Shown piece by piece: positions 16,978 to 25,248 of a stretch of DNA of 64,000 nt (positions are counted from its first letter, which is position 1; every line of letters begins with the position of its first letter). The DNA comes from Acidobacteriota bacterium (lineage in GTDB: Bacteria; Acidobacteriota; Terriglobia; Acidiferrales; UBA7541), in the NCBI GenBank assembly GCA_016201285.1, contig JACQDE010000070.1, forward strand, positions 1 to 64,000, read 5' to 3'. Below the pieces are notes generated by a model. That model worked only from the letters and a program-made list of their open reading frames with translations, did not search any database and had not been told where the DNA came from. The translations under genes and the position numbers were made by a program.

Positions 16978-17127
16978 GCTGTTCCAACTTGATCCGCCTG
17001 TGAAGAACCGAGCGCGTTGTCATTCCGAGGAGCCGCAGGCGACGAGGAATCTGCTTTTTCCTTGGCGTTTCGCGAAAAGCAGATTCCTCAGAATGGCAGA
17101 CAAACACACTTTTTCAACAAGCTGTTA
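16978..17127. mobile_element. Mosaic of MITE-like repeats upstream of zapA
   Basis: Starts with GCTGTTCCAACTTGATCCGCC (left-end type of the 19421 element), continues through GTCATTCCGAGGAGCC and the perfect 15-bp hairpin at 17044-17089, and ends with TTTTTCAACAAGCTGTTAAG, a sequence also seen inverted at 36408 and 36531. No gene lies between 16900 and 17216. Confidence 0.6.
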
Positions 17128-17216
17128 AGCCCCTCCGGCTACGGAAAAAAGTGCATGCAAAGCAATATCGAAGCTAAAGCTCCAACCCACGGAAGTTTTC
17201 AAACGGGCCCATTACC

Positions 17217-18338
17217 CTATAGTTTGAAGAGGGACTGAGCGCGGGCGTGGGCGGGCTCGTGCTGGCGGCCGGTGTCGGGATTGGCGCCGCGGGCGAGAGC
17301 GATGTGGTAACTGAGGAACTGCACGGCAACCAGGTGCGTGAAGGCGGAAAGCCATTCAGGGACGACAGGGACTTCGATGATTTGTTCGGCGGCGAGATCG
17401 GTTCCATTCGGGACAAGCCGTGCCGCGACGCCGCGAGAGACGATGGCGACGCGGTGAACGCCGAGTTCACCGACGGCGCGCAAGGCCTGCACGAGGCGGG
17501 CGTCGCCCGGGCCGCCGGCGAGGAAAGCGACAAGCGAGGCGCGGGAGTCCATTTCGGAAAACGGGCCGTGGAGAAATTCTTCAGTCTCCAATCCTTCGGC
17601 GTGGAGATAACTGGTTTCCTTCACCTTCAGCGCAGCTTCACGGGCGATGACCCACTGCGGGCCGGAGCCGGCGAAGAGCAGGCGGGGGCGCGCGGCGATC
17701 TCTTTTGCCGCGGCGGCGCAGGCGGCTTCGCAGGCGAGGGATTCGCGCACGGCAGTGGAAACATTTTCCAGAGCGGCAAGGGCCGAGGAAAAGCCGTGGC
17801 AGCCGGCGAACTGATTGCGCACGCGGGCGGCGTGAACCGCGAACAGCGCGATCGCGGCGAGCGCGGTGGAAAAACTTTTTGTGTGCGCGAAGGAAACTTC
17901 CTGCTCGCACGTGGCGATGCAGAAATCCGCAATGCCCATGCCTTCGCCGCCGAGCTCGCCGGTGACGGCGATGGTGAGCGCGCCGGCCGCCCGGGCGAGC
18001 TTGAGCGCTTCGACTGAGAAATTTTTCCAACCGCGATGGCTGGAGAGAACCACGGCGTCATCCGGGCCGAGCGCGAGCGGGTAGTGGACGAGTTCGAAGG
18101 ACTGCTCGGCTTGGGCCAGGGCGCGGCCGGCGGTGAGCTGGCGGAGGAAAAAGGTGCCGAGGTGCGCTGCGTTCAAAGAGGTGCCGATGCCGGCGAAGAG
18201 GATGCGCGTCTTTGCCGCCGCGGCTGCGGCGGCGCCCTCGATGAGCTCGCGCTGTGAACGAAGAACGGCGGCGATGCAGTCAGGCTGGGCGAGGATGGCG
18301 TCGTGCATGTGGTAGGGGTGCGCGTTGCGGTCGGTCAT
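17217..18338 (-). CDS. Double-SIS-domain sugar-phosphate protein (GlmS isomerase/AgaS-like)
   Basis: 373 residues with two SIS domains and no glutaminase domain. First SIS: F-A-G-I-G-T-S-L-N-A-A near 48-58, V-V-L-S-S-H-R-G near 95. Second: F-A-G-S-G-P-Q-W-V-I-A-R-E-A-A-L-K-V-K-E-T (residues 220-240), S-Y-L-H-A-E-G-L-E-T-E-E-F-L-H-G-P, the GlmS-type loop. It probably isomerises or deaminates an aminosugar phosphate, or acts as a sugar-phosphate-binding protein. The canonical first-domain S-x-S-G-x-T is replaced by S-S-H-R-G, so activity may differ from GlmS. Confidence 0.8.
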   Translation of the reverse strand: MTDRNAHPYHMHDAILAQPDCIAAVLRSQRELIEGAAAAAAAKTRILFAGIGTSLNAAHLGTFFLRQLTAGRALAQAEQSFELVHYPLALGPDDAVVLSSHRGWKNFSVEALKLARAAGALTIAVTGELGGEGMGIADFCIATCEQEVSFAHTKSFSTALAAIALFAVHAARVRNQFAGCHGFSSALAALENVSTAVRESLACEAACAAAAKEIAARPRLLFAGSGPQWVIAREAALKVKETSYLHAEGLETEEFLHGPFSEMDSRASLVAFLAGGPGDARLVQALRAVGELGVHRVAIVSRGVAARLVPNGTDLAAEQIIEVPVVPEWLSAFTHLVAVQFLSYHIALARGANPDTGRQHEPAHARAQSLFKL

Positions 18339-18538
18339 GGGCCCTCAGGAAAAAAAAGAATAAAACCACAGATCCCTCGCTTCGCTCGGGACGACGGAAC
18401 ACAGATCAACACGGATGTAAAACAAAGAGATACACGAACAGCGGATTAGAACAGAAAAGCCGGGGCGAAAGCAATTCCCAGAAACGATCGTTCTCGGAAT
18501 TCTTTCTTGTCGGTGTTCATCGGCGGCTCTCTGTGGTT
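18339..18538. repeat. Spacer with dispersed repeats
   Basis: Contains an 'aaccacagatccctcgcttcgctcgggacgac' composite repeat at about 18364-18396 and 'aacacagatcaacacgg', both of types found elsewhere. No gene. Confidence 0.5.
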
Positions 18539-19399
18539 TCAGTTGTCCTTTTTCTCGCGGACGAGAGGGACGAAGGCGACGGGCATGACGTCTTCGACGC
18601 GGAAATCGTGCGGGCCGCGGCTGCCTTTGGTGATGACCTTGAGGATTTGCGTCTGCCAGTGGGGGCCGACGGGAATCACCATGCGGCCGCCGGGGACGAG
18701 CTGCTCGACGAGCGGCAGGGGGATTTCGGCGGCGCCGGCGGTGACGATGATGCGGTCGAACGGCGCTTTCTCCGGCCAGCCCAGATAGCCGTCGCCGATG
18801 CGCACCTCGACATTCTTGTAGCCCAGGGCGCGGAGGCGGTCGCGGGCCTCGCGGCCAAGCGGCTCGAGGATTTCGATGGTGTACACTTCGGCGGCCAGCG
18901 GAGAAAGCACCGCCGCCTGGTAGCCGGAGCCGGTGCCGATCTCCAGCACGCGATGCTCTTTTCTTGTTTCGAGCAGCTCGGTCATTTTGGCGACCATGTA
19001 CGGCTGAGAAATCGTCTGGCCGTGGCCGATGGACAGCGGGCGGTCTTCATAGGCGCTGGACATTTGCGCCGCCGGGACAAAGAGGTGGCGCGGCGTGCGC
19101 CGCATGACCTCCAGCACGCGCGAGTCGCGGACCGGCGGCGCGCCGGACCAGCGCGGGGCGGCCATCTGCTCGCGGACCATCGCCTCGCGCTGCTGGCGGA
19201 ATTGGTCGTCGGTGATCTGCTGGGCGGAGCAGGAAAGAAATGCAACCGCCGATAAACACAGATAAACACCGAAGAGAGGAAAAGGCGGCAAGGAAGTGAG
19301 GAAATGAAGAAGTGACGCGGACAAGGACCTGAAGAGTCGAAGGTTGAAAAGCGAAAAAGAGGATCGCGGAGGCGGCAGTTTCTTGCGAGGCAGATTCAT
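18539..19399 (-). CDS. pcm: Exported protein-L-isoaspartate O-methyltransferase
   Basis: 286 residues from the ATG at 19399. From about residue 68 it is a full Pcm domain: R-E-A-M-V-R-E-Q-M, V-M-R-R-T-P-R-H-L-F-V-P, G-H-G-Q-T-I-S-Q-P-Y-M-V, L-E-I-G-T-G-S-G-Y-Q-A-A-V-L, and I-I-V-T-A-G-A-A-E-I-P. It methylates isoaspartyl residues with SAM so damaged proteins can be repaired. The 60-residue N-terminus is basic then hydrophobic and ends L-S-C-S-A-Q-Q, consistent with export, possibly as a lipoprotein. Part of that N-terminus is coded by spacer-type repeats, so the true start may lie further in. Confidence 0.85.
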   Translation of the reverse strand: MNLPRKKLPPPRSSFSLFNLRLFRSLSASLLHFLTSLPPFPLFGVYLCLSAVAFLSCSAQQITDDQFRQQREAMVREQMAAPRWSGAPPVRDSRVLEVMRRTPRHLFVPAAQMSSAYEDRPLSIGHGQTISQPYMVAKMTELLETRKEHRVLEIGTGSGYQAAVLSPLAAEVYTIEILEPLGREARDRLRALGYKNVEVRIGDGYLGWPEKAPFDRIIVTAGAAEIPLPLVEQLVPGGRMVIPVGPHWQTQILKVITKGSRGPHDFRVEDVMPVAFVPLVREKKDN

Positions 19400-19420
19400 G
19401 GTGGACTTCCGCGGGCGCTG

Positions 19421-19532
19421 CTCGTGCTGTTCCAACTTGATCCGCCTATGAAGAACCGAGCGCGTTGATGTCATTCCGAGGAATCTGTTTTTCGCTTGCA
19501 CGGCTAGTCAGAAAAAGTTGGAACAGCACGAG
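19421..19532. mobile_element. 112-bp MITE-like element with perfect 18-bp terminal inverted repeats
   Basis: CTCGTGCTGTTCCAACTT (19421-19438) and AAGTTGGAACAGCACGAG (19515-19532) are exact reverse complements. The interior continues GATCCGCCTATGAAGAACCGAGCGCG and then a TCATTCCGAGGAATCTG stretch. Left-end relatives lie at 14214 and 16978. It is non-coding and lies 22 bases upstream of the pcm start. Confidence 0.75.
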
Positions 19533-19619
19533 GCCCATCTTAACGCTTTTTGCTTTTCATCTGTGTTCCTCTGTGGTTTCAAGACCCGAACCCCTGGTTC
19601 CCGGCCCCGGACCCCTGCT

Positions 19620-20618
19620 TTATCTCGCCCACGCCATGCCGTCCGGCTCCTTCCCCGTTTCAAACGTACTCACGACCTTGCGCGCCGCCACGTCGATCAC
19701 GCTGATCTTGTTGGCGTTCGTGTTGGCGACGAACGCGCGCTTCCCATCCGGCGTCATCTGGATTCCCACCGGCACCATGCCCACTTCCACTTTCGCCAGC
19801 AGCGCGCGCGTTTTCGCGTCGAACACGCTCACGAGGTTCGACTGCGCGTTCGAGACGAACACTTCCTTTCCGTCCGGGGTGAACTTTACGCGGATGGGCA
19901 TCTTTCCGCCGCTGTCGAAGCTTTCTTTCACGGTGTCCGTGGCCACAGCAATCACCGAGATCGTATTCGCCCCGCGGTTCGACGCCCAGATTTCCTTCCC
20001 GTCGGGCGAGACGTCGATCCCCTCCGTGCCCGCCGCGGTGACGATTGTCCTCACGCCGCCGGTCGCCCGCGTGATCACCGTCACGCTCCCCGACTGGATA
20101 TTCGCGACGTATAGTTTTTCCTCATCGGGCGTGGGCGCAACCATGTGGCTCGTTTCCTGCTCCGTCTTCCACGCCTTCGAAATCTTTCCGCTCGACGTTT
20201 CGATCTCCAGCACCGCCTTCGCCTCTTCGGTCGTCACCCAGACTCTTTTTCCATCGCGGCTGGTGACGATTCCGTGCGGCCGTTTGTACTCGCCCAGCGC
20301 CCACGTCGCAGCCACCTTGCGCGCTTTCAGGTCCAGCACGGTGATCGTGTCGCCCGGCGCCTGCCGCTGCTCGCCCGGACGGAACACGGCGTAGCTGCCG
20401 TAATTCGACACGTACGCGTACCGTCCGTCCGCCGGCACCGCCACTTCGTGTGGTCCTTTCCCTGTCGGCAGCTTCGCCGTCACTTCGAGCGTCGCCGGAT
20501 TCACCAGCGCCGCCTCGTGATCCGATTTGTTCAGCACGATCAGCGTCTGCGCACTCGCCGCTCCCGCCAGCGCGACGCTCACGGCCGCCACCGCCGCAAG
20601 CATTCTCGTTACTCGCAT
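19620..20618 (-). CDS. YncE-like seven-bladed beta-propeller protein
   Basis: 332 residues. A signal peptide ends ASA-QT. The rest is a chain of about 42-residue YVTN-type blades: Y-A-Y-V-S-N, R-V-W-V-T-T, K-L-Y-V-A-N-I-Q-S-G-S-V-T-V-I, E-I-W-A-S-N-R-G-A-N-T-I-S-V-I, E-V-F-V-S-N-A-Q-S-N-L-V-S-V-F, R-A-F-V-A-N-T-N-A-N-K-I-S-V-I-D, each preceded by a P-D-G-K turn. Such propellers are periplasmic or surface binding proteins; no ligand can be read from sequence. Start at 20618 follows GAGGTC. Codon choice favours C/T-rich coding on the opposite strand but is not abnormal. Confidence 0.85.
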   Translation of the reverse strand: MRVTRMLAAVAAVSVALAGAASAQTLIVLNKSDHEAALVNPATLEVTAKLPTGKGPHEVAVPADGRYAYVSNYGSYAVFRPGEQRQAPGDTITVLDLKARKVAATWALGEYKRPHGIVTSRDGKRVWVTTEEAKAVLEIETSSGKISKAWKTEQETSHMVAPTPDEEKLYVANIQSGSVTVITRATGGVRTIVTAAGTEGIDVSPDGKEIWASNRGANTISVIAVATDTVKESFDSGGKMPIRVKFTPDGKEVFVSNAQSNLVSVFDAKTRALLAKVEVGMVPVGIQMTPDGKRAFVANTNANKISVIDVAARKVVSTFETGKEPDGMAWAR

Positions 20619-20948
20619 GACCTCACCCCCACTTTTTCCCGCACACTCTAGCACACCCTGTTTTGGAGTGCGGCGTCCCGAGGCCTCGGGATGACGCCGC
20701 TTTGCAGCGCGAAGGTTGCTTCCTGCAGCTTTTGCTCGAAAAGCTTTGTGCTTTCTGGCCCCGCGTAGCGGCGGGGCAAAGCCCCGCCATCTGTCGCCCA
20801 AATGCTCCACACGATGCGCCGCCCCTTACCTCCGCGTTACACATGAACGCCTGTATTTGCAATACTTTACGACAACCACTGCGGATGGCATCCGCCTTGC
20901 CAATTCTAAACACTGAATCCCACGGCAGAAACACCAAAAGGAGGGGCC
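20619..20948. repeat. Spacer between divergent genes with strong hairpin
   Basis: 20669-20701 carries GCGGCGTC, CCCGAGGCCTCGGG and GACGCCGC as nested palindromes; 20757-20793 holds a CCCCGC/GCGGGG and GGGGCAAAGCCCC pair. The last 70 bases should contain the promoter of the plus-strand gene, but no clear -35/-10 pair was seen. Confidence 0.55.
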
Positions 20949-21971
20949 ATGAAATCCGAACGAAGGCTAAAGAAAATGTACCCAGCGATTGCGGCGATTC
21001 TGGCGGCGCTGCTCTTTGCGCAGTCCGCCCCCGCGCAGGAAAAGCGCTTTCTCGTCCGCTACGACCACGGCTCCGCGAATCTCGCTCCCTGGGCCGGCCT
21101 GAAGCTCTACGTCGGCGCCGAGCGCGTGCGCATTTTCGCCGGCAACGAAGTCATCCATGACATTCCCGTTGCCAACATCACCAGCGTCACCCACGAGCTC
21201 CGCGCGCCGTTCGATCCCGCGAAGACCACCGAGCGCGTGTTCAACGACACCGTCGGCGCCTGCTCCAACCTCGTGGACTGCGCCGTGCTCGGTTCGGCAG
21301 GGGTGGTCGGCGCCGCCGGCGTGGGCGTGGCCACGCTGTTCACGCCGAAAGAGCTGGTCATCACCATCAACTGGCTGGAGAGCAGCCAGCCTCGCGAATT
21401 GGCCATGAAGATCGCCTGGTACCAGAAAGATTTCATTCTCCGCGCGCTCAAAAAATCCACGGGTCGCAGCGCCACCGAGCGCCTGCCCGGTGCGTCGGCG
21501 CCGGTGAAAATTCCGGCCGCGATGCCGCCCGCCGCGCAGACTTCCCGCGCCGCATCGCCGTCCTCAACTCCTGCGCCGGCGGAGTCCGCCGTGCCTGCGC
21601 CGCAAATGCAAGCGACCTCCGCGCAGGTCGCTGCGCTCGCCGAGCAAGAACCCCCTCGCACCGGCTCGCCCGGCATGATTCGACGCTTCGAGCTGATTCT
21701 CGACCGCTCCGCGCGCGTCGGCGACGCGCTCCTCCCGCCGGGTTTTTATCTCGTGCTCGTCCAGGAACGCATGAACGGCAAAGCCATGGTCGTGTTCCTG
21801 GACGATTCAGCGCAGAATTCTCCGACGACGAAAGTCCTCGCGAAAGCGTTCGCCGATCTTGTCTCCGCGCCGGACGCCACTTCGATCCAATCCGTGTTTG
21901 CCGGTGAAGGCGCAGCCGCGCGCCTCAGCGAAATCAGGCTTCCCGGCCGCACGCTCCAGCTCAACAACTAA
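20949..21971 (+). CDS. Exported protein of unknown function
   Basis: 340 residues. Signal peptide ends SAPA-QE. Residues 30-165 contain strands and a Gly/Ala/Val-rich hydrophobic stretch (AGVVGAAGVGVATLF) between two cysteines pairs (A-C-S-N-L-V-D-C). Residues 175-230 are Pro/Ala/Ser-rich, low complexity. Residues 235-340 form a second small domain with R-R-F-E-L-I-L-D and P-G-F-Y-L-V-L-V-Q-E. Start follows AAGGAGG at ideal spacing and the gene ends in a good terminator, so it is a single-gene unit. No family recognised. Confidence 0.72.
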   Translation: MKSERRLKKMYPAIAAILAALLFAQSAPAQEKRFLVRYDHGSANLAPWAGLKLYVGAERVRIFAGNEVIHDIPVANITSVTHELRAPFDPAKTTERVFNDTVGACSNLVDCAVLGSAGVVGAAGVGVATLFTPKELVITINWLESSQPRELAMKIAWYQKDFILRALKKSTGRSATERLPGASAPVKIPAAMPPAAQTSRAASPSSTPAPAESAVPAPQMQATSAQVAALAEQEPPRTGSPGMIRRFELILDRSARVGDALLPPGFYLVLVQERMNGKAMVVFLDDSAQNSPTTKVLAKAFADLVSAPDATSIQSVFAGEGAAARLSEIRLPGRTLQLNN

Positions 21972-21993
21972 CCGCCGCTTCCGCTTTCTGCGT

Positions 21994-22032
21994 AAGGGCG
22001 TCCGCACCGTCGGGGCGCCCTTCTTCTTTTTT
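21994..22032 (+). terminator. Rho-independent terminator
   Basis: AAGGGCGTCC and GGGCGCCCTT form a stem with one mismatch around a short loop, followed by CTTCTTTTTT. It lies 23 bases past the stop of the exported protein gene at 20949. Confidence 0.7.
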
Positions 22033-22286
22033 CGCATATCACCGCTCGCCTTTTGCTCCTCCTATTTTCTATCTTCTCTTTTCTATTTTCTTTCTTCTCT
22101 TTTTCATATTTTCCTTCTCATCTTCTCCGCGCCTCTGTGTCTCTGTGGCGGATTTTCATCTGTGGTTTCGTAGTCTTTGCTTTCAAATTTCAAATCTCCA
22201 ATTTCAAATTCTTTATCCCTGCCTGAGCTCGCCACTAGCCACTCACCACGCGTCACTGTTATTGTTCCTCCGAGGTGCAAGCAACC
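22033..22286. repeat. T-rich repeat spacer
   Basis: Consists of tracts of TTTTCTATTTTC and CTCTGTGTCTCTGTGGCGG, ATCTGTGGTTTC and CAAATTTCAAATCTCCAATTTC type, all matching other spacers. No gene. Confidence 0.55.
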
Positions 22287-22682
22287 ATGCTACGCCAGAA
22301 CATTTCCAGCGGCGCCAGGTGGGAGCCCATCGTCGGCTATTCGCGCGCGGTGCGCATCGGGCCGCATGTGCACGTTTCCGGCACCACCGCCACCGGCGCG
22401 GACGGCAGCATCGTCGGCATCGGCGACGCGTACGCCCAGGCCATGCAGACGCTCGCCAACATCGAATCGGCGCTTCACCGTGCCGGCGCCAATCTTTCCG
22501 ACGTGGTGCGCACGCGCATCTACGTCACCCACATCGCCGACTGGGAGGCCGTCGCCCGCGCCCACGGAAAGTATTTCAGAGAAATCCTTCCGGCGACTTC
22601 GATGGTCGAAGTCAGCCGCCTGATCTCGCCCGAGATGCTCGTCGAAATCGAAGCCGACGCCTACATCTCCGAATCGTTGTAG
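22287..22682 (+). CDS. RidA/YjgF-family protein
   Basis: 131 residues, normal length. Begins [19 protein letters not shown], has V-S-G-T-T-A-T-G and ends with the family signature [20 protein letters not shown]. The catalytic Arg of enamine/imine deaminase RidA sits in the segment V-V-R-T-R-I-Y-V-T, which is kept. It probably clears reactive enamines such as 2-aminoacrylate, though the family has several uses. ATG at 22287 is preferred; a GTG 12 bases upstream is possible. Confidence 0.86.
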   Translation: MLRQNISSGARWEPIVGYSRAVRIGPHVHVSGTTATGADGSIVGIGDAYAQAMQTLANIESALHRAGANLSDVVRTRIYVTHIADWEAVARAHGKYFREILPATSMVEVSRLISPEMLVEIEADAYISESL

Positions 22683-22996
22683 CGCCGGCGCCTGTGGTGC
22701 CTGCCCCGGATGGTTTCGCGGGGAGCGCAGCCGAACCAGCTTGCTTATCCAGAGCAAAGCGAAGGGCCGGATCTTTGGCGGGGCCTGCCGCCGCGCGCTG
22801 CCATTCTGAGTCCCGGTGTCCCGAAGCTTCGGGATTCATCGGGACGAAGAATCTCTCTTCCCCCCGCTGCTTTTCTCCGCGTCCGGAGTTTATCCCGGCG
22901 CTCTTGGTCGGGGCGCCTCTGCGTCATCCTTGTCCGGTTCTTGACTCTTCGACTCTTGACTATCAACTATCAACTATCGACTATAAACTCTCTCCC
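22683..22996. repeat. Repeat-dense spacer
   Basis: Contains a GTAGCGCCGGC unit (22681), an 'agagcaaagcgaagggccggatc' piece, and a full TCTGAGTCCCGGTGTCCCGAAGCTTCGGG...CGAAGAATCTC composite at 22796-22860 with exact CCCGAAGCTTCGGG at 22820-22833. The end holds 'gactcttgactatcaactatcaactatc' micro-repeats. No gene. Confidence 0.6.
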
Positions 22997-23800
22997 ATGT
23001 TCGCCCACGCCGAGCACGAATACTCCTACCCCTTCGCGGAGTTCTACGACCACACGCCGCTCTACCTCGCGCGCCCGGACATTGCCTTCTACGTGGACGA
23101 AGCCCGCGCGGCCGGAAAAGTTCTCGAGCTCGGCTGTGGCAGCGGCCGCGTACTCATCCCGACGGCCGCCGCCGGCGTGCCCATCGCCGGCCTCGACCTC
23201 TCCGAAGCGATGCTCGCGCGCTGCCGCGAAAAGCTGGCCGCGCAGCCGCCCGAAGTGCGGGAGCGCGTGCGCCTGGTCCGCGCCAGCATGACCAGCTTCG
23301 ACCTCGGTGAAACATTTCCGCTCGTCACCACACCCTTCCGTGCCTTTCAGCACCTCATCTCGATTGACGACCAGCTCGCCTGCCTGCGCTCGGTGCATCG
23401 CCATCTCGCGCCCGGCGGCCGCCTGATCCTCGACATGTTCCAGACGAATCCCGCGGCGATGGGCGACCCGGAGTGGATGCGCGAGCGTGAGGACACGCCG
23501 GAAACCAAGCTCCCCGACGGGCGCAGCTTCCGCCGCACTGCGCGCATCGTCGCCTTCCATCGCGCCGCGCAGTGCAACGAAGTCGAGTTCGCGGTGTACG
23601 TCACGCACCCCGGCGGCCGCACCGAGCGCCACACCCAGACCTTTCCCTTCCGCTATTTTTTCCCGAAGGAAGTCGAACACCTGCTCGCCCGGAGCGGCTT
23701 CCGCGTCGTCACCGTCTTCGGCGGCTTCGACCGCTCGCCGCTCTCGAACGATTCCGCCGAAATGCTCACCCTCGCCGAAAAAACCGATGAGCACAGCTAA
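22997..23800 (+). CDS. Class I SAM-dependent methyltransferase
   Basis: 267 residues. Motif I L-E-L-G-C-G-S-G-R-V-L near residue 42, motif II A-G-L-D-L-S-E-A-M-L, then F-Q-H-L-I-S-I-D-D-Q-L and L-A-P-G-G-R-L-I-L-D-M-F. The remainder is a sheet extension (T-F-P-F-R-Y-F-F-P-K-E-V-E-H-L-L-A-R-S-G-F) common in Methyltransf_25-type enzymes. Substrate unknown. The stop overlaps the start of the nucleotidyltransferase gene by 14 bases, so the two are translationally coupled. No clear Shine-Dalgarno is seen before the ATG. Confidence 0.85.
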   Translation: MFAHAEHEYSYPFAEFYDHTPLYLARPDIAFYVDEARAAGKVLELGCGSGRVLIPTAAAGVPIAGLDLSEAMLARCREKLAAQPPEVRERVRLVRASMTSFDLGETFPLVTTPFRAFQHLISIDDQLACLRSVHRHLAPGGRLILDMFQTNPAAMGDPEWMREREDTPETKLPDGRSFRRTARIVAFHRAAQCNEVEFAVYVTHPGGRTERHTQTFPFRYFFPKEVEHLLARSGFRVVTVFGGFDRSPLSNDSAEMLTLAEKTDEHS

Positions 23801-25019
23801 TGCCCGCGCGATCCGGCAGCTCCTCGCGTTCTGCGTGCGTCCCGGCGAATGCGAATTGCCAGCTAACGAAGCGGAGTGGGATGCGCTCCTGCCGCTGGCG
23901 CTGGCGCATGGCGTGGCTCCAATGCTTTTCGCCAATCTGAGAGAGCGCGTTCTCCCCGTCCGCGCACGAGACCAGTTGCGCCTCGTCTATCTCTCCAATT
24001 CCTTCCGCAACGAAAAACTTCTCGCCGAGCAGCACCGCATTCTCGACGCCTTCTCCAAAAAATCCCTCGCCGCATGGCCGCTCAAGGGCCCGCACCTCAG
24101 CGAGCATCTTTACGGCGACCCCGCCGTCCGCCAGGTCGCCGACTTAGATCTCCTCATCCGTCCTGAAGACCTGGCCGCCTGCGACGACGTCCTCCATTCC
24201 CTCGGCTACGCCCGCCAGGCGCAGGGCGAGATCGCCGAGCTTCGCGGCGCTGGCGAGTTGCTCTACCTGAAACAATCCCAGCCGGAAGAATTGTCAAAAG
24301 ATCGCGAGCGCTTTGTGGGACACGGCTTTAACCGCGTCGAAAGCCTCGCCCCCGGCGAGGCTCCTTCAGGGGCTTCAGCCCCTGAAGTTCCTGCTTCTGG
24401 TCCTCTTCCGACTTTCGCCGTGGACCTCCAGCAGCGGGTGCTGCCTTATGGACAGCGCGACCCGCTCGCCGGCCGCATCCGCGCGCTGGGCCTGACGCCG
24501 GAGAATCTCCTCCTGCTTCTCTGCGTCAACCAGATCGCCCACCGCTTCGCGCGCCTGAAGTATCTGCTCGATGTTGCCGCCTGCCTCCGCAAGCTCCCCG
24601 GCAATTTCGACTGGAAAAACTTCACCGCCACCGCCCGGCTTCTCGACTTCACCCCCGGCATCTACTGGAGCCTCGCGTGGGCGCGGGCGGTTGCCGCTGC
24701 GCCCGTGCCGGAGTCTGTCCTCGAGACGCTGCGCCCGGGCTGGTTTTCGCGCAAGCTGGCCGCGCGCGCCCTGGGCGCCGATCCCGTCGCCCCGCTGGCC
24801 CGCGGCGCCGCGCTTGACGGCCCTGCCGGCGCCTGGGCCATCCTGGTCTGTACGCGTCCCGGCCTCGCCCCTCTGCGGCAATTCTGGAGCCTTTTGTTTC
24901 CGCCTTCCGCCACCCTCCGCCAGGAATTCTTCGCCACTCCCAATCGCCCTATCCTTTATTTGTATCTCGCGCGCCTCGCCCGCAAACTGCCCGCTGCCCT
25001 CCGTCCGCGCAAGCAATGA
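23787..25019 (+). CDS. NTP_transf_5-type nucleotidyltransferase
   Basis: 410 residues. W-P-L-K-G-P-H-L-S-E-H-L-Y-G-D-P-A-V-R-Q-V-A-D-L-D-L-L-I (98-124) matches the PF14907 signature L-K-G...R...D-x-D-L-L with catalytic D119/D121. Such proteins often accompany HprK-like and PqqD-like genes, as here. Residues 184-205 (S-L-A-P-G-E-A-P-S-G-A-S-A-P-E) are encoded by two small palindromes at about 24350-24400, a repeat insertion just before the place where the family usually has an H-W-R-L-like strand. Overlaps the methyltransferase gene by 14 bases. Target of nucleotidyl transfer unknown. Confidence 0.78.
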   Translation: MSTANARAIRQLLAFCVRPGECELPANEAEWDALLPLALAHGVAPMLFANLRERVLPVRARDQLRLVYLSNSFRNEKLLAEQHRILDAFSKKSLAAWPLKGPHLSEHLYGDPAVRQVADLDLLIRPEDLAACDDVLHSLGYARQAQGEIAELRGAGELLYLKQSQPEELSKDRERFVGHGFNRVESLAPGEAPSGASAPEVPASGPLPTFAVDLQQRVLPYGQRDPLAGRIRALGLTPENLLLLLCVNQIAHRFARLKYLLDVAACLRKLPGNFDWKNFTATARLLDFTPGIYWSLAWARAVAAAPVPESVLETLRPGWFSRKLAARALGADPVAPLARGAALDGPAGAWAILVCTRPGLAPLRQFWSLLFPPSATLRQEFFATPNRPILYLYLARLARKLPAALRPRKQ

Positions 25020-25111
25020 TTCAAGCCACTCCTCATTCGGGAAAAACGCAACTTTGGGCATTCGGAAGTGTTTATGCTTAGCATGTTGTTTCGGCACTTT
25101 AATCACTGTCA

Positions 25112-25146
25112 CCTGTTGACAGGTAATAGGTTAGGCGGGTAGAGTC
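25112..25146 (+). promoter_or_regulatory. Promoter with perfect palindrome ahead of the HprK/PqqD/rSAM operon
   Basis: TTGACA (25117-25122), 18 bases, TAGAGT (25141-25146). The -35 is buried in the perfect palindrome ACCTGT-TG-ACAGGT (25112-25125), a likely repressor site because binding would block the -35. It lies about 100 bases upstream of the first gene. No other copy was noticed in the window. Confidence 0.6.
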
Positions 25147-25248
25147 GCAGCACCCGAATTCTGGGCGGGTGGAAAAGTCTCGCTTTGGGGCCCCTTTTGA
25201 TACCCGTTCACTTGCCCAGGCTGGGAATTCGAGGAGGCCTTACCTACG

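Noticed and set aside
22145-22996. N-terminal extension of the methyltransferase at 22997
   Set aside because: The open frame crosses the RidA gene and repeats; the conserved methyltransferase begins at the ATG at 22997.
25112-25125. LexA or Fur box
   Set aside because: ACCTGTTGACAGGT does not match known LexA, Fur or Zur consensus patterns; kept as an unassigned operator.
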